The notes under the pieces were generated by a model. The model saw only the letters and a program-made list of their open reading frames with translations, did no database searches and was not told where the DNA came from. This document shows positions 17,634 through 25,812 of a DNA stretch of 49,897 nucleotides, piece by piece (position 1 is the first letter of the stretch; the number at the start of each line of letters is the position of its first letter). A program made the translations under genes and the position numbers. The DNA lies in the NCBI GenBank assembly GCA_019114545.1, contig DXFG01000037.1, positions 1-49,897 on the forward strand, read 5' to 3'. Source of the DNA: Candidatus Blautia pullistercoris. GTDB lineage: Bacteria > Bacillota > Clostridia > Lachnospirales > Lachnospiraceae.

Positions 17634-18638
17634 TTACCGGATCCTGTCCGGGAAACCAACCTTGCGCTGAACCTTTCTCAGTGTTTTATTTGCAAAATAC
17701 TGGGCTTTTTCTGCGTTCTCTTTAATAATAGAATCAATATAAGCCTTGTCCTTTTCCAGGCGGGCAACCTCGTCCTGAAGAGGCTTCAGAACACTGACTA
17801 CTGCCTCTCCTACAGCCATTTTTAGCTCGCCGTAGCCTTTTCCTTCAAATTCTTTTACTGCTTCGTCAGGGGTTTTTCCAAGACATGCACAGTAAATGTC
17901 AATAAGATTTTTCAGCCCCGGCTGTTCCTCTCTGTAGGCAATGCAGGCTTCTGAATCTGTTACCGCCCGTTTGCATTTTCTCATAATGGTATCCGGCTCA
18001 TCCATCAGATAGATACTTCCGTTAGGATTCTCGTCGGACTTTGACATCTTTTTGGAGGGATCCTGAAGGCTCATGATCTTGGCCCCTACCTTGCCAATAT
18101 AAGCTTCGGGTACAGTAAATACATCACCGTAAATATTATTAAAACGAATGGCAATATTCCTGGTCAGCTCCAGATGCTGCATCTGGTCAATGCCTACCGG
18201 CACCACATCCGCCTGATACAGAAGAATATCTGCCGCCATCAGCACCGGATAGGTAAAAAGTCCTGCATTGATGTTATCTGCGTGTTTTGCAGCCTTGTCT
18301 TTGAACTGGGTCATACGGTTCAGTTCACCCATATAAGTAAAGCAGTCCAGGATCCAGGCCAGTTCTGCATGACCGGACACATGAGACTGATAATAAATAC
18401 AGTTTTTCTTCGGGTCTAATCCTGCTGCAATATAAAGAGTCAGCAGCGCTCTTGCTCTTTTTCTCAGTGTTGCCGGGTCCTGACGGATCGTAATAGAATG
18501 CATGTCCACCACACTGTAAAAGCATTCATAATCATCGCTTAAAGTCACCCAGTTTTTCAGAGCCCCCAGATAATTTCCCAGAGTCAGGTTTCCCGTGGCC
18601 TGCATACCGCTGAATAAAACTTTTTTATCCTTGTTCAT
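17634..18638 (-). CDS. trpS: Tryptophanyl-tRNA synthetase
   Basis: A 334-residue class I aminoacyl-tRNA synthetase charging tRNA-Trp. The HIGH-equivalent lies in TGNLTLGNYLGALKNW near the N-terminus, and the KMSKS loop is the sequence SKKMSKSDENPNG at about 195. The length fits the bacterial family. GGAGG lies about 10 nt before the ATG. A promoter is seen at 18677-18705, with only a short leader and no T-box, although many Firmicute trpS genes have one. It is the first gene of a two-gene unit with the UPF0303 gene. Confidence 0.97.
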   Translation of the reverse strand: MNKDKKVLFSGMQATGNLTLGNYLGALKNWVTLSDDYECFYSVVDMHSITIRQDPATLRKRARALLTLYIAAGLDPKKNCIYYQSHVSGHAELAWILDCFTYMGELNRMTQFKDKAAKHADNINAGLFTYPVLMAADILLYQADVVPVGIDQMQHLELTRNIAIRFNNIYGDVFTVPEAYIGKVGAKIMSLQDPSKKMSKSDENPNGSIYLMDEPDTIMRKCKRAVTDSEACIAYREEQPGLKNLIDIYCACLGKTPDEAVKEFEGKGYGELKMAVGEAVVSVLKPLQDEVARLEKDKAYIDSIIKENAEKAQYFANKTLRKVQRKVGFPDRIR

Positions 18639-18676
18639 AATTTATGTCCTCCACTGCTACGTTTTCCTTAGGAAAT

Positions 18677-18705
18677 ATTTTAGCACGTTTCCACCCGGCG
18701 GGCAA
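18677..18705 (-). promoter_or_regulatory. Probable promoter of trpS
   Basis: Minus-strand TTGCCC (18705-18700), 17-bp spacer, TAAAAT (18682-18677). The leader to the trpS ATG is about 35 nt, too short for a T-box. Confidence 0.5.
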
Positions 18706-18714
18706 CTGCGGCTT

Positions 18715-19470
18715 TTATTTCTCTCCTTCTACCAGAAACATAGGCGTGGAATAATAATTTGCTCTTTCTTCCCGGCTCCATACTTTTTTCCATACGTCTT
18801 CTTCTATCACCACTTTGGAACATGCCAGATCTTCCAGAAGTTCTTTGTCCCAGAGAGGACGGTTGATCTGACTTAAAGGTACTTTTCTGGCTATATCCTC
18901 CATGGCGTCGATGTCTGTACAGGTGTAATGATCCTCCATATGAAGGGACTCTACCCTTTTTCGGTCCTCTTCGTATTCTTTCCGCTTTTCCTCATCGAAA
19001 AGATGATGGTACCAGTTAGCGTCATAGTTCAGGAGTTTTCCTCCTTTTTTCAGGACTCTCAGCCACTCCTGATAGGCCCTGGTGGGATTTTCCAGATTCC
19101 AGGTCAGATTCCTGGATACCACAGCGTCAAACGTCTGATCCGGAAAATCCAGGTTCTGGGCATCCATCTGCCTCCACTGGATCCTATCGGCCAGTTCTCC
19201 CGCATTATGCCGGGCTTCTTTCAGCATTTCCTCTGTATAGTCCACAGCCGTTACCTGATAGCCGGCCTGGGCCAGGATAATGGCGAAAAAACCCGGGCCT
19301 GTGCCAATATCCAGGATCTTTACCTCTTCCGGTTTTTTATCCGGAAGATGTTCTCTCAGATTTTCCAGCCAGATCTGCCTCTGCTGTGTAGCCAGCTCTC
19401 CCTGGTTTACCTGGGAATATCCCTCCGCTCTTTTTGTCCAGTATTCTTCTATCTGATTCAGCAATTCCAT
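18715..19470 (-). CDS. Class I SAM-dependent methyltransferase
   Basis: A 251-residue Rossmann methyltransferase. Motif I is ILDIGTGPGFFAIILA, motif II is VTAVDYTEEML, the acidic/adenine motif is WRQMDAQNLDFPDQTFDAVVSRNLTWNL, and motif IV is the VLKKGGKLL block. This is the UbiE/SmtA-like architecture with an unspecified acceptor. GGAAGG precedes the ATG. It stands alone, divergent from luxS, with the trpS promoter close downstream. No neighbour suggests the substrate. Confidence 0.88.
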   Translation of the reverse strand: MELLNQIEEYWTKRAEGYSQVNQGELATQQRQIWLENLREHLPDKKPEEVKILDIGTGPGFFAIILAQAGYQVTAVDYTEEMLKEARHNAGELADRIQWRQMDAQNLDFPDQTFDAVVSRNLTWNLENPTRAYQEWLRVLKKGGKLLNYDANWYHHLFDEEKRKEYEEDRKRVESLHMEDHYTCTDIDAMEDIARKVPLSQINRPLWDKELLEDLACSKVVIEEDVWKKVWSREERANYYSTPMFLVEGEK

Positions 19471-19579
19471 ATTTTTGTTTCCTTCCCTGTATTCTAAATT
19501 CTTGATTTATGCTAATTATTCTGGAAGGAAGTATACCATGGATTTCTTTTGTCTCACAAGCCCCCTAAGGGGTTATACT

Positions 19580-19608
19580 TTGACATTCCACTTTCCAGCG
19601 TCTATAAT
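19580..19608 (+). promoter_or_regulatory. Consensus sigma-A promoter of luxS
   Basis: Perfect TTGACA (19580-19585) and TATAAT (19603-19608) with a 17-bp spacer, 60 nt before luxS. Confidence 0.9.
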
Positions 19609-19668
19609 AAAGGTATGGCAGAAACACCCTTTATGCCTATTATTAATTACCTAGAAAGGACTGAAAAA

Positions 19669-20184
19669 ATGGAAAAAATCGCAAGCTTTACCATTGACCA
19701 TATCAAGCTGAAACCAGGTGTTTATGTATCCCGGAAAGACCATGTAGGTGCTGAGACCATTACCACTTTCGACCTGCGTATGACCTCCCCTAATGATGAA
19801 CCTGTTATGAATACTGCAGAAGTTCATACCATTGAACATCTGGGCGCAACTTTTTTAAGAAACCATCCGGTTTTCGGCTCCAAAACCGTTTACTTCGGCC
19901 CCATGGGCTGTCGTACCGGCTTTTATCTCCTGCTGGCAGGAGACTACGAGTCAAAAGATATCGTAGACCTGGTAAAAGAAATGTTTATTTTTATCCGGGA
20001 TTTTAAAGGGGAAGTGCCCGGCGCCACTCCGAAAGACTGCGGCAACTACCTGGATATGAATCTGGGAATGGCTAATTATCTGGCAAAAAAATATCTGGAT
20101 GAGGTCCTGACAGACATTTCCCAGGACCGGCTGGTCTACCCGGATTCAGAAACGCCCGGGCAAACATGCGTGGCATCAAATTGA
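19669..20184 (+). CDS. luxS: S-ribosylhomocysteine lyase (autoinducer-2 synthesis)
   Basis: A 171-residue LuxS, cleaving S-ribosylhomocysteine to homocysteine and the AI-2 precursor DPD in the cytoplasm. Zinc ligands are His53 and His57 (HTIEH) and Cys124 (PKDCGNY); Cys81 in MGCRTGF is the catalytic acid/base. The start at 19669 gives the family N-terminus MEKIASFTIDHIK with a GAAAGGA site; a longer frame upstream contains the promoter and is rejected. The C-terminus is odd: after LVYPD, where the family normally ends, about 12 extra residues (SETPGQTCVASN) are read and no terminator follows, so the 3' end may have been replaced by recombination. No methionine-cycle gene is adjacent. Confidence 0.96.
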   Translation: MEKIASFTIDHIKLKPGVYVSRKDHVGAETITTFDLRMTSPNDEPVMNTAEVHTIEHLGATFLRNHPVFGSKTVYFGPMGCRTGFYLLLAGDYESKDIVDLVKEMFIFIRDFKGEVPGATPKDCGNYLDMNLGMANYLAKKYLDEVLTDISQDRLVYPDSETPGQTCVASN

Positions 20185-20256
20185 CAGCAACGCAGACATT
20201 AGGATATGTAGAAAAACTGCTGCACTGCTGAGAATGTACCTGAATTCTGTCTGCAG

Positions 20257-20928
20257 TTAAAACCTTAAAAGAGATGGAAGGCGAAACTTCAGGTTATCGA
20301 AGTTCCAGCTGCGTTTATCCAGAGATTCATAGATTTTTATAATACGTCCAAGCAGCAGCGCCGAAAATACTGTGCCTGGACCAATTCCATAAAAGGGACT
20401 GTGATTGGCGATACACAAAAGTGCACTGATTGTAACCATGGAAACATCAAATCCATTTTTTACCGCTGAAAAACGCAGCTGAAAAACTTCGGAAATGGTA
20501 TTAACAATACCGTCCGTAGGTGTCAGGACCATTCTGCTTTTTACGCACAGAAATACTCCCAGCGCAGTAATAAACATTGTTGCTGCGAAGCAGAAGGTAC
20601 GTAATGCCAGTCCAATGGACAGTTCCGGGATAATCAGGTCATAGAAATCCGTCAAAAATCCAAAGACAATGGATAGAGGCACTTCCAGTACAAAAACAAG
20701 CGTGATTTTCCTGGATAGCAGGCACTGTATTATAACAAACAGCAGATAGCAGAAAATCGATGCTATGCCCAGGGAAATATGGTAAATTTCCGAAATAGAA
20801 TACATTACTGAACTGAATGCGGCAACGCCAAGACCAAATCTTATATTCAGGACAACACTCAATGCAATTAAGTTAAGACCTATGAGATACCAGGTTGTCC
20901 GTTTGAATATTGTTTCATTTTGTTTCAT
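20257..20928 (-). CDS. YczE/YyaS/YitT-type integral membrane protein
   Basis: A 223-residue protein with about five hydrophobic segments, beginning with a conserved N-terminal block (IRFGLGVAAFSSVMYSISEI). The TPTDGIVNTISEVF and KNGFDVSMVTISALLC segments match the YczE/YitT group of unknown transport or regulatory function. The start at 20928 follows GAGGGG with proper spacing; a longer in-frame ATG lies within the regulator gene. It overlaps the upstream MarR gene by 14 bp and is presumably controlled by it. Confidence 0.8.
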   Translation of the reverse strand: MKQNETIFKRTTWYLIGLNLIALSVVLNIRFGLGVAAFSSVMYSISEIYHISLGIASIFCYLLFVIIQCLLSRKITLVFVLEVPLSIVFGFLTDFYDLIIPELSIGLALRTFCFAATMFITALGVFLCVKSRMVLTPTDGIVNTISEVFQLRFSAVKNGFDVSMVTISALLCIANHSPFYGIGPGTVFSALLLGRIIKIYESLDKRSWNFDNLKFRLPSLLRF

Positions 20929-21400
20929 TTTTTTCCCCTCTGTTTTGTAGATTTGATAAAGTATGCGCAGATTCTTTCTGGTTTCTAAGATTTTCCAATG
21001 CCATAGAAACAAGGACATCAAATTTCTCCTTATCCCCAGCCTCCATGCGGCTCAGCATCTGATTACCGGTATGGGTGCAGTTTTTCTGCATGGCATAAAG
21101 TACTTCCATGCCTTTCTCTGTAAGGATCACTTTGCGATACCGAGCGTCGCTCTGTGATATTTCTGTCCGCAGCAGACCTTTTGCCGCCATACGTTCAATG
21201 ATAGCACGAGCCGCCTGGTGCGTGATGCCAAAGTGTTCTTTTAGAGAAACTGCACTCCTGTGGCTGCTCCCCTGTAAAAAAAGCAGAGCATCTGCCTGTT
21301 CTGCAGTAATTCCCAGCCCTCTGAGATCTTCATTTCGGTTTCGTATAATCTGGTTAGACAACTGCAGTATCTTTCTTGCAAGGGTAGATTCAATCTCCAA
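20915..21400 (-). CDS. MarR-family transcriptional regulator
   Basis: A 161-residue winged-helix regulator. The recognition helix region is VSLKEHFGITHQAARAIIERMAAKGLL (about 48-74), followed by the wing RTEISQSDARYRKVILTEKG. A TTG start at 21400 is preferred because AAAGGAGG lies about 10 nt upstream; the in-frame ATG at 21436 lies within the operator/promoter region and would precede the ribosome binding site. It is co-transcribed with the overlapping YczE-type gene. A perfect 10-bp inverted repeat overlaps its -10 box, indicating autoregulation. The ligand is unknown. Confidence 0.9.
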   Translation of the reverse strand: MEIESTLARKILQLSNQIIRNRNEDLRGLGITAEQADALLFLQGSSHRSAVSLKEHFGITHQAARAIIERMAAKGLLRTEISQSDARYRKVILTEKGMEVLYAMQKNCTHTGNQMLSRMEAGDKEKFDVLVSMALENLRNQKESAHTLSNLQNRGEKNETK

Positions 21401-21422
21401 ATTTAAACAACCTCCTTTATTC

Positions 21423-21468
21423 AATATACAATACATTGTATATTACAGCAGGCAGATCTTCTTGTCAA
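21423..21468 (-). promoter_or_regulatory. MarR promoter with palindromic operator
   Basis: Minus-strand TTGACA (21468-21463), 17-bp spacer, TAATAT (21445-21440). The operator at 21423-21444 has two perfect 10-bp arms, AATATACAAT and ATTGTATATT, separated by 2 bp. It covers the -10 box and the expected transcription start, as in autorepressed MarR genes. Confidence 0.85.
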
Positions 21469-21522
21469 CCCATCCTTGCCCTTCCAAAGCTTTTGATCAG
21501 ATCCAACAGAATCCTCGGCCAG

Positions 21523-22830
21523 TCATCTTCGTTGTTCACACTTTTTTGTATCCCAATCCTCTAACTCTCCGGGATCTTCTGTCTCATAAAAAAACACTTC
21601 ATCTATATGTCTTTTCAGGACGCTTTTTCCTCCTGTATCTCCCTGGAGTTCCATCAGCTCCGGCACAAAAGAATTATGAAAGATCACCGGATTTCCCGGA
21701 GTCTTCCGGTAAGACATACAGCCGATCCTTTTTCCGCTTTCCCGAAAATCCTTCAGGAAGTTTTCCACCGTCTTTTTCTTTAGGAACGGCTGGTCTGCCA
21801 CAAAAAACATATAATAATCCTCTGTATCCCGGCCCATAAAACTTCTGGCTGCCTCCAGACCGATCTGAAGAGAAGAAGAAATCCCCCTCTCACTGTGAGG
21901 ATTTTTCACTCCGAAAATCCCCTGTCTTCTGGCTTCTTTTAAAATCTCCTCATACTGGCTGACTACCACCAGAGAATCTGCCAGACCTTCTTTCTGTATT
22001 TTCCTCAGTCTTTCCATAGTCCACAGATACATGGACTTTCCCTTTATGGGATACAGCAGTTTGTTTTCTCCAAATCTTCTGGAGAAACCTGCCGCCAGAA
22101 GGATCAGATGTATACGTTTCTTTTTCTCTTCCCTGGTATGAAGGAACACCGGGACTGACATCCGGGCTTCTATAATTCTTTTCATTTTTTCCGGTTCTTC
22201 CAGAAGATCCTGCTGATTCAGGATCACCGCCAGTTTTCTCCCCGGGTATTGTTCTTTTAAAGGTTCCACATAGCCTTTTTCCAATAGCTGCCCCAGTGTC
22301 TCCCCGGTAAGGGGCCTGTTTTCTGGACCAAGGATCTTTTTCGCATATTCCAGCCTGTGGCAGACTTGATCCAGAGGTCTGCCAAGGGCAGAAGCGCCTG
22401 CCAGGATCAGGATATGAGTGGTATCCTCCCTGATCACCGGTTCGTTTTTTCCCGGTACTTTTACCGGAAATTTTCTGGAACCGTCCGCTTCTGTGAGAAC
22501 TGCCTGGGCTTTGGAAGCTGCCTCTGTGTATGCCGCCTCAGAAAGTCCCCGGATTTTTTTCCAAGTCTCGCTGCCGGATCCGGCGATCACCACCCCCGGA
22601 CTCTCCAGGGCCTTTCTGATATTTTCTGCCGGCTGGTCGATCCAGCCTGTTCTTCCCAGGATCTCCGGCCGTTCCATATGAACAGTGGTGGTGACCAGGA
22701 CTCTTTTCCCCCGGGCAGCCCAGTCATCGGCCAGTTCCAGGATACAGGAAGTCTTCCCCCCGGCCCCCACAAAGGAGATCACCGGTCTTTCTGTCCTTCC
22801 CAGCCTTTCTATGATTTCATACATCTTCAT
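21523..22830 (-). CDS. YqeC-MocA fusion, selenium-dependent molybdenum hydroxylase accessory protein
   Basis: A 435-residue two-domain protein. Residues about 1-235 are YqeC, with P-loop FVGAGGKTS (about 20-28) and VLTEADGSRKFPVK. Residues about 238-430 are a MobA/MocA-like nucleotidyltransferase (IHLILLAAGFSRRFGENKLL, VADQPFL, GNPVIF). Known relatives load or modify the molybdopterin cofactor (cytidylyl transfer) and are needed for selenium-dependent molybdenum hydroxylases. The ATG overlaps the yqeB stop (ATGA). Most relatives I know encode these as separate genes. It is last in the DUF3343-yedF-yqeB order. Confidence 0.88.
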   Translation of the reverse strand: MKMYEIIERLGRTERPVISFVGAGGKTSCILELADDWAARGKRVLVTTTVHMERPEILGRTGWIDQPAENIRKALESPGVVIAGSGSETWKKIRGLSEAAYTEAASKAQAVLTEADGSRKFPVKVPGKNEPVIREDTTHILILAGASALGRPLDQVCHRLEYAKKILGPENRPLTGETLGQLLEKGYVEPLKEQYPGRKLAVILNQQDLLEEPEKMKRIIEARMSVPVFLHTREEKKKRIHLILLAAGFSRRFGENKLLYPIKGKSMYLWTMERLRKIQKEGLADSLVVVSQYEEILKEARRQGIFGVKNPHSERGISSSLQIGLEAARSFMGRDTEDYYMFFVADQPFLKKKTVENFLKDFRESGKRIGCMSYRKTPGNPVIFHNSFVPELMELQGDTGGKSVLKRHIDEVFFYETEDPGELEDWDTKKCEQRR

Positions 22831-23642
22831 CTTTCCAGCACACCCTTTTCATAGGCGCTGACCAGCTCCAGAACGCTTCCCGCAATACATCTGGCTTTAT
22901 CCGATATCAAAGCGCAATGAGCCTGAGACTCTTTTCTGGGATCCACATCTGCGATCTTGAAATGTTCCGTCACAGGGTATCCCTCCTGGATAATTCCTCT
23001 CAGGACACCGGAGATTTCCGTACAGACAGAGGCAGGGGCTCCTTCTCTTTCTACCCATCCGATCCGGCTGCCCTTTTCCACCCAGTCTCCGATCTCTTTT
23101 TCCTGATGAAAGATTCCCGGGCAGGGAGAATGGATCACTCTTTCTTTTCCATAGCCGCCGATCATCCCGGGAACTCCTGTGTTTGGGATAGCTGCCCCCT
23201 GGGAAATGATCCTTCCCAGATAATGTCCTCTCTTGGTCTCTATCACATAATCCACATCTTCGCCTGCAGTAAAACCGGGGCCCAGGGCTATGGTCAGTTC
23301 TGCCATATCTCTTCTGGTCCCCAGATTCTTCTTAGCCAGGATCCCATCTACAAGAATATCCGGATGATACTTTTCAAGACATTTCCCCTGAGGATCCACG
23401 ATCAGCTGGGGACGGTTCCAGGAAACCCGGCCCAGAGCTTCCTCAAAGCTTTCCGCCCGGCTGCAGGTCAGGCCTTCTACTTCCATGGTTTCCTCGTAAA
23501 CAGCCTGGCAAAAAGACACCAGACGGCGGATAGCCGATGGCCGCTCACATTCCAGGATGATCACCGGATAGCCGCTTTTGCAAAGTCTGTGTATCGTGGC
23601 CGTAGCCAGATCACCGCCGCCTCTTACAATAATCGGTTTCAT
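22827..23642 (-). CDS. yqeB: YqeB / EF2563-family selenium-dependent molybdenum hydroxylase system protein
   Basis: A 271-residue protein starting IIVRGGGDLATATIHRL, the Rossmann-like nucleotide site typical of this family. The blocks VIILECERPSAIRRLVSF, VDGILAKKN and ALGPGFTAGEDVDYVIETKRGHYLG follow. The family occurs almost only with the labile-selenium molybdenum hydroxylases, alongside SelD, but its reaction is not settled. AGGGAGA precedes the ATG. Neither the hydroxylase nor selD is in this window. Confidence 0.88.
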   Translation of the reverse strand: MKPIIVRGGGDLATATIHRLCKSGYPVIILECERPSAIRRLVSFCQAVYEETMEVEGLTCSRAESFEEALGRVSWNRPQLIVDPQGKCLEKYHPDILVDGILAKKNLGTRRDMAELTIALGPGFTAGEDVDYVIETKRGHYLGRIISQGAAIPNTGVPGMIGGYGKERVIHSPCPGIFHQEKEIGDWVEKGSRIGWVEREGAPASVCTEISGVLRGIIQEGYPVTEHFKIADVDPRKESQAHCALISDKARCIAGSVLELVSAYEKGVLER

Positions 23643-23660
23643 AAATTTCTCCCTTGAATC

Positions 23661-24278
23661 TTATGGTTTTATGATCAGATCGGCTTTAGACTGCGTCTCT
23701 GCGATCACATACATATTAACGACCGTTCCCACTGCCAGCTTCTCCTTCATCTTATAAAAGTCCAGACAGGTGCCGCAGGTACAGATCCTGGTGCCTTCTT
23801 TTTCCAGAGTTTTCAGATCTTCCAGGACCGGAGAGCCTTCGCAGGTGAGAAATGCTCCCTTATTATAAAATAAAACCGTATCCGGCAGCTTTTCCAGCTG
23901 AGTCAGGGAATAAATAAATCCTTTGATCAGGATCTGTCCAAGCTCCGGGTCTCCCTCTCCCATTTTGTCGGAGGAGATCACTACCACCGTGTTCTTCTGC
24001 CCCTGAGGTGCGCAGGAAATGTATTCCGGTTCTTTTTCTTCCCGGGAAGTTCCCTCTTTTTTCACAGTAATCTTCACTTCATAATGCTTGTCCCCCAGTT
24101 TTGTCATCTCATAATCTGCCTCCTGGGAATTGGCCAGCTTTCTCAGATTTTCCGTTGCCACTTCATTATCTACCTGAACGAGTATTACGTCTCCCGGCTG
24201 GCTTTTATCCATTTCCTTCTTTGCAAGTATTACCGGTTTCGGACAGGTCATGCCCATAGCGTCTACTGTTTTTTCCAT
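23661..24278 (-). CDS. yedF: YedF, sulfurtransferase-like selenium metabolism protein
   Basis: A 205-residue protein. The TusA-like N-terminal domain has the CPKP motif (VDAMGMTCPKPV) with a reactive cysteine. A DsrE-like C-terminal domain includes ISSDKMGEGDPELGQILIKGF and a CTCGTCLDFY motif. The family is thought to bind or transfer selenium/sulfur for the labile selenium cofactor. The start at 24278 follows AAGGAG; a longer in-frame start lies in the DUF3343 spacer and lacks family support. It is followed 18 nt later by yqeB. Confidence 0.9.
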   Translation of the reverse strand: MEKTVDAMGMTCPKPVILAKKEMDKSQPGDVILVQVDNEVATENLRKLANSQEADYEMTKLGDKHYEVKITVKKEGTSREEKEPEYISCAPQGQKNTVVVISSDKMGEGDPELGQILIKGFIYSLTQLEKLPDTVLFYNKGAFLTCEGSPVLEDLKTLEKEGTRICTCGTCLDFYKMKEKLAVGTVVNMYVIAETQSKADLIIKP

Positions 24279-24346
24279 AAGTTTTTCTCCTTTTCTCCTT
24301 TTTCCAGGCAGCACCTCCGTTGCTCCCCGGACCGACATCTTTCAGA

Positions 24347-24589
24347 TCATGAATAAAGAGATACCCGGTGGATTCCTTTTGCCTGGATCCCACCGTCGTT
24401 GATCACCTGTCGGATCCGCTCTTCTTCCTCTGGTTCCGTACACCAGGCAATGCCGCATTCTGCAGAAATTTCACTTGGAAGGGGAATGATCCGTCCGGGT
24501 ATCTGGTTTTTCAGACAGTATTTTTCTGCTGCCATAGCCTGGGTTGTGGTCAGAAAAGAAACCACCAGCTTTTCTTTTTTCTCTCTCAT
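24347..24589 (-). CDS. DUF3343 putative Se/S carrier-like protein
   Basis: An 80-residue soluble protein with the DUF3343 pattern: VVSFLTTTQAMAAEKYC, GRIIPLPSEISAECGIAWC, and a C-terminal helix. The CGIAWC cysteine pair may carry sulfur or selenium. The start at 24589 has GGAG about 7 nt upstream. It is the first gene of the selenium cluster and is followed by yedF after 68 nt. A candidate promoter is at 24629-24656. Confidence 0.85.
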   Translation of the reverse strand: MREKKEKLVVSFLTTTQAMAAEKYCLKNQIPGRIIPLPSEISAECGIAWCTEPEEEERIRQVINDGGIQAKGIHRVSLYS

Positions 24590-24628
24590 AGATTTCTCCA
24601 ATGTTCCATATTGCAATTTTCTTTTACT

Positions 24629-24656
24629 ATGATAACAAAACCGGGACAAAAATCAA
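24629..24656 (-). promoter_or_regulatory. Candidate promoter of the selenium maturation cluster
   Basis: Minus-strand TTGATT (24656-24651), 16-bp spacer, TATCAT (24634-24629), 40 nt before DUF3343. Confidence 0.5.
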
Positions 24657-24719
24657 GTTTTATGGTAGAATCTAAAAAACAGTAAAACAAAAATCTTCTC
24701 TCCAGGAAAGGATCGTATT

Positions 24720-25511
24720 ATGGTAAAGATTGACAGAGAAAAATGTATCGGATGCGGCCTTTGTGCCGATGATTGTATCGCCTTAAATATAAAGATCCAG
24801 GATAAAAAGGCGCAGATCCTGACGGACTGCCTCCAATGCGGACACTGTGTGGCAGTCTGTCCCAAAGGCGCCGTTTCTATCCCGGAATATGACATGGCAG
24901 ATGTTGAAGCGTATGATCCGGAAAGTTTCCGCCTGAAACCAGATCAGGTCCTTCATGCCATAAAATTCCGCCGTAGTATCCGCTGCTACAAACCTCAGAA
25001 GCTGTCCAGGGAGGACATGGGGCTTCTGGTACAGGCCGGCCGTTATACTGCTACTGCAAAGAATTGTCAGGGCAATAGTTTTATATTTGTCCAAGAAGAG
25101 TTGGGACAGCTAAAATCTATGGTCTGGGAATATATTGAAAACAGAACGGCTCTGGAAGGACAAGAAGTCAGCCGTGACCTGCTCCCTTACCTTTCCTTTA
25201 ATAAAAGAAGAAAAGCAGATCCCACCGACGATTATCTTTTCCGCAATGCCCCTGCCCTGCTGTTTATTACTTCAGAACGGCCTCTGGACGCAGGGCTTGC
25301 TGCCCAAAACATAGAAACTCTGGCTGTTTCCATGGATATAGGCGTGCTGTATAATGGATATCTGGCCCGGACCGCCAATGCCGATCCGGCTTTAAAAGAA
25401 TGGCTTGGCATTGCAGGGGAAACGATCCAGGCCTGTATGCTTTTAGGCTATCCCGACAGGCGTTATGTACGCACAGCTCCCAGAAAAGAAGCCCGTGTGA
25501 TCTGGAAATAA
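24720..25511 (+). CDS. Ferredoxin-domain nitroreductase family protein
   Basis: A 263-residue flavoprotein. Its N-terminus binds two [4Fe-4S] clusters: CIGCGLCADDC (Cys9/12/15/19) and CLQCGHCVAVCP (Cys37/40/43/47). Residues about 78-263 are the FMN-binding nitroreductase fold (KFRRSIRCYKP, GRYTATAKNCQ, GLAAQNIETLAV, GYPDRRYVRTAPRKE). Such fusions are common in anaerobes; the physiological substrate is unknown. GGAAAGGA precedes the ATG. It is monocistronic, divergent from the selenium cluster, and ends before tRNA-Thr. Confidence 0.93.
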   Translation: MVKIDREKCIGCGLCADDCIALNIKIQDKKAQILTDCLQCGHCVAVCPKGAVSIPEYDMADVEAYDPESFRLKPDQVLHAIKFRRSIRCYKPQKLSREDMGLLVQAGRYTATAKNCQGNSFIFVQEELGQLKSMVWEYIENRTALEGQEVSRDLLPYLSFNKRRKADPTDDYLFRNAPALLFITSERPLDAGLAAQNIETLAVSMDIGVLYNGYLARTANADPALKEWLGIAGETIQACMLLGYPDRRYVRTAPRKEARVIWK

Positions 25512-25589
25512 CAGAATCATAAAATTTTCTTCTATCCGACGTCCAATGGCTGAATAGTTATAATTTTCTCAAAAAAACCAAAAAATATG

Positions 25590-25618
25590 TTGACAGATAT
25601 ATCTCTTTTTGATAGAAT
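25590..25618 (+). promoter_or_regulatory. Sigma-A promoter of tRNA-Thr
   Basis: TTGACA (25590-25595), 17-bp spacer, TAGAAT (25613-25618), 31 nt before the tRNA. Confidence 0.85.
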
Positions 25619-25648
25619 ACATAACTGTGATACGCAACAGCACAGTTT

Positions 25649-25721
25649 GCTGCCTTGGCTCAGTCGGTAGAGCGTCGCCTTGGTAAGGCGGAGGTCGGCG
25701 GTTCAAGTCCGCTAGGCAGCT
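25649..25721 (+). tRNA. tRNA-Thr (anticodon GGT)
   Basis: The acceptor GCTGCCT pairs with AGGCAGC, with T as discriminator. The D arm is GCTC/GAGC, and the anticodon stem TCGCC/GGCGG has loop TTGGTAA (anticodon GGU). The T arm is GGCGG-TTCAAGT-CCGCT. The length is 73 nt with no encoded CCA. It has its own promoter and terminator. Confidence 0.97.
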
Positions 25722-25727
25722 CTGAAA

Positions 25728-25758
25728 AGAACCCTTGGAATTCCAAGGGTTCTTTTTT
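25728..25758 (+). terminator. Terminator of tRNA-Thr
   Basis: The perfect stem GAACCCTTGGAA/TTCCAAGGGTTC is followed by TTTTTT, directly after the tRNA. The stem is symmetric, so on the minus strand it could also act at the end of the GH32 transcript. Confidence 0.9.
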
Positions 25759-25812
25759 ATCACATCTGCCTGGAAACTATGGTTCTGCCCGTCCGAGTCC
25801 CAATAATACGGT

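Noticed and set aside
18639-18714. T-box upstream of trpS
   Set aside because: The leader is only about 35 nt and the T-box sequence is absent.
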